Assembly (NCBI GenBank): GCA_020200195.1
Contig: JAIVJE010000473.1
Span: 1-12,195 of the forward strand
Direction: 5' to 3'
DNA length: 12,195 nt
Source: Acidobacteriota bacterium
GTDB lineage: Bacteria; Acidobacteriota; Vicinamibacteria; Vicinamibacterales; 2-12-FULL-66-21
The notes beneath the pieces are model-generated. The model did not search any database and had not been told where the DNA came from. It worked only from the letters and a program-made list of their open reading frames with translations. Made by a program: the position numbers and the translations under genes. Positions 7,330-12,195 of the stretch are shown here, in pieces. Position 1 is the stretch's first letter; the number at the start of each line of letters is the position of its first letter.

Positions 7330-7334
7330 GGAGG
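7330..7334 (+). promoter_or_regulatory. Ribosome-binding site of iscS
   Basis: A perfect GGAGG stands 7 nt before the ATG at 7342 and fixes that start. Confidence 0.8.
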
Positions 7335-7341
7335 ATCCTCG

Positions 7342-8499
7342 ATGCGGATCTACTTCGACCATAACGCGACTACCCCGCTCGACCCTGCCGTCGCAGAGGT
7401 CGTCGCGCGCACTGCTAGGGATACTTTCGGCAATGCGTCGAGTGTTCATTACTTCGGCCAGCAGGCCAAGGCGATCCTCGACGAAGCGCGGTCCGCCGTC
7501 GCGGCCCTGATCAACGCCGAACCGTCGGAAGTGGTCTTTACGAGCGGCGGCACCGAGTCGGACAATTTTGCCATCCGGGGAATCGCCGAAGCGCTCGAGC
7601 CCACGGGCCGGCGGCACCTGGTCGCCAGCGCCATCGAGCACGAGGCCGTGCTCAACACCTTCAAGGCGCTTACCCGCCGCGGCGCACGGACCACGCTGAT
7701 TCCGGTCGACGCGACGGGAATTGTGACGCCCGCGGCGCTCGAGGCGTCGCTCGCGGACGATACGGCGCTGGTGTCGGTCATGCACGCCAACAACGAGATC
7801 GGCACGATTCAGCCGATCGCCGAGTTGGCCCGCATCGCCCACTCGCGTGGCGCGATCGTCCACACCGATGCCGTCCAGTCGGTCGCGAAGATCGCGGTCG
7901 ACGTCCGTGCGCTGGGGGTCGATCTGCTGTCGCTGTCCGCCCACAAGTTCAACGGTCCAAAGGGCGCGGGTGCGCTGTGGATCAAGCGTGGAACGCGGCT
8001 GTCAGCCATCCTCACCGGCGGCAAGCACGAGCGAAACCGGCGGGCAGGGACCGAAAACGTCCCGGCCATCGCAGGTCTTGGGGCAGCCGCGCGGCAGGCG
8101 ATCGCCAAGCTGGAAACCGAGGGCGCCCGCCCTTCCGCACTGCGCGATCGTCTCGAAGCTGGCATTCTCGCGGCGGTGCCCGGTGCCGCCGTCAATGGCG
8201 CGCGGGAGTCCCGCGTTCCGAACACGACGAACATCAGCTTCGAGGGGGTCGAGGCGGAATCCCTGCTGATTGCGCTGGATCTTGACGGCGTCGCCGTATC
8301 GACCGGATCGGCGTGCTCCTCCGGCACGCTGGAGCCGTCGCACGTCCTGCGTGCGATGGGCCTGTCGTCTCACCGGTCCCAGAATTCCATCCGGATCAGC
8401 CTGGGCGCCGGCAACACCGACGAGCAGGTCGACTACGTGATCGCGCGCCTGCCGGCCATCGTCCAGAAGTTGCGAAGCCTGACGAGGGCGGCGCGATGA
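7342..8499 (+). CDS. iscS: Cysteine desulfurase (NifS/IscS family)
   Basis: This PLP enzyme removes sulfur from cysteine and passes a persulfide to Fe-S or tRNA-thiolation partners. The 385-residue protein is complete. It starts MRIYFDHNATTPLDP. His100 (AIEHEAV) stacks on PLP, Asp176 is in HTDAVQ, Lys202 in SLSAHKFNGPKG forms the Schiff base, and Cys325 in STGSACSSGTLEPSH is the persulfide carrier. The SSGTLEPSHVLRAMG loop is of NifS/IscS (class I) type, not SufS. It begins the plus-strand pair, with mnmA starting 10 nt after its stop. This suggests it is the dedicated sulfur donor for tRNA 2-thiouridine, though it may also serve Fe-S assembly. No iscR, iscU or other Fe-S genes are in view. 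NifS is an equally valid name. Confidence 0.94.
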   Translation: MRIYFDHNATTPLDPAVAEVVARTARDTFGNASSVHYFGQQAKAILDEARSAVAALINAEPSEVVFTSGGTESDNFAIRGIAEALEPTGRRHLVASAIEHEAVLNTFKALTRRGARTTLIPVDATGIVTPAALEASLADDTALVSVMHANNEIGTIQPIAELARIAHSRGAIVHTDAVQSVAKIAVDVRALGVDLLSLSAHKFNGPKGAGALWIKRGTRLSAILTGGKHERNRRAGTENVPAIAGLGAAARQAIAKLETEGARPSALRDRLEAGILAAVPGAAVNGARESRVPNTTNISFEGVEAESLLIALDLDGVAVSTGSACSSGTLEPSHVLRAMGLSSHRSQNSIRISLGAGNTDEQVDYVIARLPAIVQKLRSLTRAAR

Positions 8500-8509
8500 G
8501 CCGTGATAC

Positions 8510-9380
8510 ATGCGTGTAGTCGTCGCGATGTCGGGCGGCGTCGATTCGTCGGTGGCCGCGGGCCTGCTGGTGCGGGAGGGCCACGACGTCATCGGCCTGT
8601 CCATGCAGCTCTACGATCAGCGCGAGGGAGACGCGACGATCGGCTCGTGCTGCACCATCGACGACCTTCACGACGCGCGCCGGGTCGCCGCCCGTCTCGG
8701 CATCCCACACTACATTCTGAATTTCGAACAGCCGTTCCGGCAGCACGTCGTCTCGAACTTCGTGGAGGAATACGGGGCGGGCCGCACACCGATCCCCTGC
8801 GTGCAGTGCAACGGTGACCTGAAGTTCGCCACGCTGGCCGTGCGCGCCGCCGGGCTCGGCGCCGCGTTCGTCGCGACAGGCCATTTCGCCCGCGTGGAGC
8901 GCGACGCGTCAGGACGAAGCGTGCTGAGGCGCGGCGTCGATGCCGCCAAGGATCAGTCGTACTTTCTGTTTACGCTGACGCAGGCACAGCTCGCCTGCGC
9001 CGTGTTCCCGGTCGGCGCGCTGGACAAGGCGAGCGTGCGCGAGCACGCCCGTGAGCGGGCTCGCCTCCCCGATCCCGCTCTATGTCGTGGGCATTGATGC
9101 GGGCGCGGGAACCGTCACCGTCGGCCCGCGAGCCGCGCTTGAGCGGACGACGCTCGACGCATCCGGCGTGAACTGGATTGCCGGAGTGCCGCCCGACACC
9201 GCACTGCGCGTTACCGCGAAGATTCGCTACCGGCACCCGGAAGCGCCGGCCACCGTGGAGTCGATCGCCCCCACTCGCGCGCGCGTGAAGTTCGACCAAC
9301 CCCAGAGCGCGGTGGCCCCCGGCCAGGCTGCCGTGTTCTACGACGGCGACACGGTGCTCGGCGGAGGGTTTATAGACTGA
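8510..9380 (+). pseudogene. mnmA: tRNA 2-thiouridylase MnmA (TrmU), internally deleted and frameshifted
   Basis: MnmA installs sulfur at C2 of the wobble uridine in tRNA Lys/Glu/Gln. From ATG 8510 the N-terminal part matches through residue about 181. It has the PP-loop SGGVDSS (8-14), the IPCVQCNGDLKF segment with the first catalytic Cys (97/100 region), ATGHFARV, KDQSYFLFTL and FPVGALDKASVREHAR. The frame then leaves homology and stops at 9097. The C-terminal beta-barrel continues in another frame from about 9055: GLASPIPLYVV, KIRYRH, VKFDQPQSAVAPGQAAVFY and LGGGFID, stop 9378-9380. About 65-70 residues are absent (family about 360), including the DSQEICF-type motif with the second catalytic Cys and the GQRKGLG motif. 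The copy cannot be active as written. It follows iscS closely, a logical sulfur-relay operon. Confidence 0.9.
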
Positions 9381-9386
9381 GCGGGG

Positions 9387-9534
9387 CAACGTTCAAGGTT
9401 CAACGTGCAACGTTTCAACGTGCGGTGCCACGGGCCACGTGCTACGTGCCACTTGCGGGTGCACGTGCACGGAACGCCGCACGTAGCACCTCGCACGTCG
9501 AACCGCACGCTGAACGTTGAACCCTGAACGTCGC
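9387..9534. repeat. Long imperfect foldback built of heptamers between convergent mnmA and trxB
   Basis: The left arm (9387-9449) starts with heptamers caacgtt, caaggtt, caacgtg, caacgtt and goes on to gtgccac, gggccac, gtgctac, gtgccac. The right arm (9479-9534) is its imperfect reverse complement. gtgctacgtgc (left) pairs exactly with gcacgtagcac (right). cgttcaaggttcaacg pairs with cgttgaaccctgaacg with one mismatch. Both arms have gaps of roughly one repeat unit. The centre holds the 12-bp palindrome GTGCACGTGCAC (9459-9470). Lying between the 3' ends of convergent genes it could act as a bidirectional end-protecting or terminator-like structure. No T-run is present. Confidence 0.75.
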
Positions 9535-9537
9535 ACC

Positions 9538-10488
9538 TCAGGCCCTTGCCTGCGCCTCGCCGAGGTGCTGCGGCACGCCATCCAGATACTTTTCGGCATC
9601 CATCGCCGCCATGCAGCCGGAGCCGGCGGCGGTGACGGCTTGACGGTAGACGTGATCCTGGACGTCCCCGCACGCGAATACACCGGGCACGCTGGTGCGC
9701 GTGCCGTCGTGCGTGATCAGGTAACCGTTGGCATCGGTTTCGAGCTGGCCGCGGAACAGCGCTGTGTTCGGGGTGTGGCCGATCGCGACGAACACGCCTT
9801 CCACCGGGAGCTCTTTCCTGGCGCCGGTACGGCTGTTGCGCAGCAGGATTGCGTTCACCTCACCTTTGAAGGCGTCCCGAATGTCATCAACCTCGGTATT
9901 CCATTCGAACGAGATCTTCGGGTTGGCGAACGCCTTGTCCTGCATGATCTTCGACGCGCGGAGCGTGTCACGCCGATGCACGACGGTCACGTGGGACGCA
10001 AAACGCGTCAGGAAGATGGCCTCTTCCATCGCCGAGTCGCCGCCGCCGACAACGGCAATCGGCTTGCCCCGGAAGAAGTAGCCATCGCACGTCGCGCAGG
10101 TGGAGACGCCGTGGCCCATCAGCGGCCGCTCGTTCGGCAGGCCCAACAGACGCGCCGATGCGCCGGTCGCGATGATTACGCTGTGAGACGAGAATGCTGC
10201 GTCCGACGTGCGGATCGAGAACGGGGCTCGCGTGAGATCCACGGCAGTGACGCTGCCACGCACGATCGCCGCGCCGAACCGCTCGGCCTGCGCCCGCATC
10301 TCCGTCATCAGCTCGGGCCCCATGATCCCATCACGATACCCGGGCCAGTTCTCGACCATCGTCGTGAGCATCAACTGGCCACCGGCCTCGAGCCCCTCGA
10401 TGACGAGCGGCTTCATATTGGCGCGGGCGCTGTAGAGCGCGGCGGTCAGACCCGCGGGCCCTGATCCGATGATGATCACGTTGTGCAT
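9538..10488 (-). CDS. trxB: Thioredoxin-disulfide reductase
   Basis: This FAD/NADPH flavoenzyme reduces thioredoxin. The 316-residue protein has the FAD site IIGSGPAG (6-13), the redox pair CATC (131-134), the NADPH fold VGGGDSA (147-153) with HRRD (171-174) giving NADPH preference, and the second FAD contact FACGDVQD (281-288). It is full length for the low-molecular-weight type. It follows trxA on the same strand, separated by a 97-nt gap that is almost entirely a hairpin. The ATG at 10488 is only 2 nt beyond the hairpin, so any Shine-Dalgarno-like purines (GAGAG) sit inside its stem. Translation may therefore depend on opening the structure. The gene converges with mnmA across the 9387-9534 foldback. 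Confidence 0.96.
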   Translation of the reverse strand: MHNVIIIGSGPAGLTAALYSARANMKPLVIEGLEAGGQLMLTTMVENWPGYRDGIMGPELMTEMRAQAERFGAAIVRGSVTAVDLTRAPFSIRTSDAAFSSHSVIIATGASARLLGLPNERPLMGHGVSTCATCDGYFFRGKPIAVVGGGDSAMEEAIFLTRFASHVTVVHRRDTLRASKIMQDKAFANPKISFEWNTEVDDIRDAFKGEVNAILLRNSRTGARKELPVEGVFVAIGHTPNTALFRGQLETDANGYLITHDGTRTSVPGVFACGDVQDHVYRQAVTAAGSGCMAAMDAEKYLDGVPQHLGEAQARA

Positions 10489-10490
10489 GA

Positions 10491-10582
10491 AACAGCTCTC
10501 AGCTTTCAGCTCTCAGCGTTCAGCTCTCCACTCGGACTCTTAGACCGAGCTGATGGCTGAGAGCTGACAGCTGAAGGCTGTT
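10491..10582 (-). repeat. Heptamer foldback hairpin in the trxA-trxB gap
   Basis: The left arm 10491-10535 is a run of tcagc-heptamers (tctcagc, tttcagc, tctcagc, gttcagc). The right arm 10545-10582 is the matching reverse complement (tggctga, gagctga, cagctga, aggctg). The ends aacagc and gctgtt pair perfectly and include two bases of the trxA stop codon. A full heptamer tctcagc pairs exactly in the middle, and the apex is ctcgg/ccgag around a 9-nt loop (10536-10544). The left arm carries about seven extra unpaired bases near the apex. No T-run follows on the minus strand, so it looks intercistronic, not a terminator. Confidence 0.85.
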
Positions 10583-10910
10583 ATGCGTGCTTGTCGATCA
10601 GCTTCTTGAGTGAATCCTTGTCGGCGAGCCCGACGATCTGCTCGACGATCTGGCCGCCTTTGAACAGGAGCAGCGTCGGGATGCCGCGGATGCTGAAGCG
10701 CATCGCGACGGCGGGATTCTCGTCAACGTTGAGCTTGCCCACGGTGAGGCGGCCGTCGTAGTCGGTCGCCAACTCGTCAACGGTCGGCGCCAGTCGCCGG
10801 CACGGACCACACCATTCCGCCCAGAAATCCACCAGCACGGGCTTGGCCGACTTGATCACGGATTGATCGAAGTTCGCGTCGGTCAGCGTCTCCACTTTTT
10901 CAGAGGCCAT
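10581..10910 (-). CDS. trxA: Thioredoxin
   Basis: This is a small cytoplasmic dithiol protein that reduces ribonucleotide reductase, peroxidases and other disulfide substrates. The 109-residue product from ATG 10910 has the active site WCGPC (33-37), the conserved Asp in LVDFWA (28) and the cis-proline RGIPT (Pro78), in a canonical thioredoxin fold. An upstream in-frame TTG at 10931 would add seven residues, but ATG 10910 is preferred: AAGGG lies 6 nt upstream and MASEKV... is a typical thioredoxin N-terminus. The upstream neighbour is glgA and the downstream neighbour trxB, the enzyme that reduces it. The stop codon TAA forms part of the intercistronic hairpin. Confidence 0.96.
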   Translation of the reverse strand: MASEKVETLTDANFDQSVIKSAKPVLVDFWAEWCGPCRRLAPTVDELATDYDGRLTVGKLNVDENPAVAMRFSIRGIPTLLLFKGGQIVEQIVGLADKDSLKKLIDKHA

Positions 10911-10996
10911 CGGCAACCCTTTCTCGTCCAACCCAGCCGCAATTCGTAATCCGCATTCAGCAATCCGATCAGCAATCCATCAATTCAATCAACAAA
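10911..10996. repeat. Intergenic heptamer repeat (gcaatcc-type) between glgA and trxA
   Basis: On the plus strand the words gcaattc (10939), gtaatcc (10946), gcattca (10953), gcaatcc (10960), gcaatcc (10972) and then atcaatt, caatcaa and aaatcacc follow each other in mostly 7-bp steps up to the glgA stop. The tract is AT-rich against its surroundings. No long foldback is seen. The trxA ribosome-binding site (AAGGG) lies at its trxA-proximal edge. Confidence 0.72.
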
Positions 10997-12195
10997 TCAC
11001 CAATTGGCAAATGTCCCATTCTTCAGGGCTCTGTACACTTTGACATATTCCTGGGCGGAAGCGTCCCAGGAGTGGTCTTCCCGCATCCCGGCCTGCTGCA
11101 TCCGGGTCCACTGGTGCACGTCCCGGCGGACGTCGAGCGCGCGGTGGAGCGCCGCGACCAGCGCCGCCGGATGGTATTCGCGGAACTTGAACCCGGTGCC
11201 GGGCGTCGCCTCTTCCGGATCCTTCACGGTGTCCTGGAGGCCGCCGGTGGCGCGCACCACCGGAACGGTCCCGTAACGCAGGCTGTACAACTGGTTGAGG
11301 CCGCAGGGCTCGTATCGCGACGGCATCAGGTACATGTCGGATCCGGCTTCGATCAGATGCGCCAGGCGCTCCTCGAAGCCGATCGTGGCGAAGAACTTCT
11401 GTGGATGGCGCGAGGCCAGCGCGCGCCAGAGATCCTCGTACTCGCCGTCGCCGTGCCCCAGCATCACCCATGTCGCATCGAGCGCCAGGAGCTCTTCAGC
11501 CGCCGCGGCAAAAAGGTCAAACCCCTTCTGATACGTCAGACGGGACACGACCCCGATGACGGCACGCCCGAGCGCGTCCGCATTCGAATCGAGGCCCACC
11601 GCATCGAGCAGCGCCTTCTTCGCCGCCGCCTTGCCGGCGAGATCGTCCGCACTGAAACGTGCCGGAATCAGAGGATCGGCTTCCGGGTTCCACCGCGCTG
11701 TGTCGATCCCGTTGAGAATGCCGGTCAGATCCTCTGCGCGCCGCGCCACGATGCCCTGGAAGCCGTAACCCATTTCCGGCCCGAGAATCTCCCTGGCGTA
11801 GGTGGGGCTGACCGTCGAGATCTTCTCGCTGAAATTGATTCCGCCTTTGAGGTAGCTCACGCCGCCCCAGAACTCGAGCGCCTGCGTATTGAACAGGTCC
11901 CAGCCCAGGCCGATGTCGTCGATCGTCGCCGAGGGGAAGACGCCTTGAAACGCGATGTTGTGGATCGTGAAGAGCGTGGGCACACCGCCGATCACCGGAT
12001 CGCTGCCGAACAGCGTTTTCTGAAAGACCGGGACAAGACCGGTCTGCCAGTCGTGCGCGTGAATGATCGACAGGCGGTCCCCCAGTCGGGCGTATTCGAG
12101 GGCGGAGCGGCTCAACACCGCGAAGCGCCAGGCGTTGTCGAGATAGTCGCTGCGGGCGTCGCCGTAGAGACCGTCGCGCTGGAACAGCTCCGGCG
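10997..12195 (-). CDS. glgA: Glycogen synthase GlgA, N-terminus cut by window edge
   Basis: GlgA is an ADP-glucose-dependent glucosyltransferase (GT5, GT-B fold) that elongates alpha-1,4-glucan. The frame is open from the right edge (PELFQRDGLYGDARSDYLDN) to the stop at 10997, about 399 residues. The family is about 480-500 residues, so roughly the first 90-100, including the N-terminal KxGGL ADP-glucose loop, are outside. Visible landmarks in order are the IIHAHDWQTG region, TIHNIAFQG, STVSPTYAREI, GILNGID, SRLTYQKGFDL, MLGHGDGEYE and, in the C-terminal domain, PSRYEPCGLNQLYSLRYGT followed by ATGGLQDTV. It is intact within the window. It is the most upstream of the glgA-trxA-trxB run; an 86-nt gap separates it from trxA, so co-transcription is plausible but unproven. 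Confidence 0.95.
   Translation of the reverse strand, partial: PELFQRDGLYGDARSDYLDNAWRFAVLSRSALEYARLGDRLSIIHAHDWQTGLVPVFQKTLFGSDPVIGGVPTLFTIHNIAFQGVFPSATIDDIGLGWDLFNTQALEFWGGVSYLKGGINFSEKISTVSPTYAREILGPEMGYGFQGIVARRAEDLTGILNGIDTARWNPEADPLIPARFSADDLAGKAAAKKALLDAVGLDSNADALGRAVIGVVSRLTYQKGFDLFAAAAEELLALDATWVMLGHGDGEYEDLWRALASRHPQKFFATIGFEERLAHLIEAGSDMYLMPSRYEPCGLNQLYSLRYGTVPVVRATGGLQDTVKDPEEATPGTGFKFREYHPAALVAALHRALDVRRDVHQWTRMQQAGMREDHSWDASAQEYVKVYRALKNGTFANW

Noticed and set aside
7201..7944. 247-codon minus-strand frame opposite iscS and its promoter region
   Set aside because: iscS on the plus strand is complete with catalytic Lys202 and Cys325. The opposite frame covers the divergent control region too and shows no domain.
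8510..9380. Programmed ribosomal frameshifting in mnmA (and likewise glpX and the SAM hydrolase)
   Set aside because: No slippery heptamer or stimulatory element is evident at the joins, and shifting frame would not restore the missing conserved blocks.
9387..9534. Intrinsic transcription terminator in the strict sense
   Set aside because: The foldback is strong, but neither side is followed by a T-run, so I record it as a repeat or foldback only.
9517..10464. 315-codon plus-strand frame opposite trxB
   Set aside because: The minus strand encodes a complete thioredoxin reductase with CATC and both nucleotide-binding motifs.
10581..10931. Longer thioredoxin starting at TTG 10931
   Set aside because: ATG 10910 has a well-placed AAGGG and gives the usual thioredoxin length and N-terminus.

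Overview
This 12.2-kb window is ordinary-looking chromosomal DNA from a GC-rich, free-living bacterium. The gene content (bactofilin, class II GlpX-type fructose-bisphosphatase, TsaC/HflX, IscS/MnmA, thioredoxin system, glycogen synthase) and the style of the proteins are compatible with an environmental Acidobacteriota-like lineage. That assignment is an impression, not something the sequence proves. I see no phage, transposase, CRISPR, rRNA or tRNA.

Layout. From 7186 down to 1, a long co-directional minus-strand run reads bactofilin, SAM-dependent methyltransferase, SAM hydrolase-like gene (broken), acyl-CoA dehydrogenase, glpX (broken), MFS efflux transporter, tsaC and hflX (cut by the left edge). 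From the acyl-CoA dehydrogenase onward the genes are packed with 0-3 nt gaps or overlaps, so they are probably one operon. A divergent intergenic region (7187-7341) starts the plus-strand pair iscS-mnmA (mnmA broken), which would supply and use sulfur for tRNA 2-thiouridine. Right of that, a convergent junction leads to a second minus-strand run, glgA (cut by the right edge), trxA, trxB. Here thioredoxin and the reductase that recycles it sit side by side.

Two things stand out. (1) Six intergenic gaps (5003-5139, 5783-5831, 6486-6589, 9381-9537, 10489-10580, 10911-10996) are filled by degenerate tandem 'word' repeats. The period is mostly 7 bp, and 9 bp in one gap. Each gap has its own word. 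Two of the gaps fold back on themselves into very long hairpins, one between trxA and trxB that engulfs the trxB ribosome-binding region. (2) Three conserved genes (glpX, the SAM hydrolase, mnmA) each lack an internal stretch of roughly 50-100 codons, and each also changes frame at the join, while their neighbours are intact. Each loss removes active-site residues. Such clustering may reflect real decay or, quite possibly, an assembly artefact; read mapping would settle it. The apparent 632-codon GlpX-MFS 'fusion' frame is a by-product of one of these joins.
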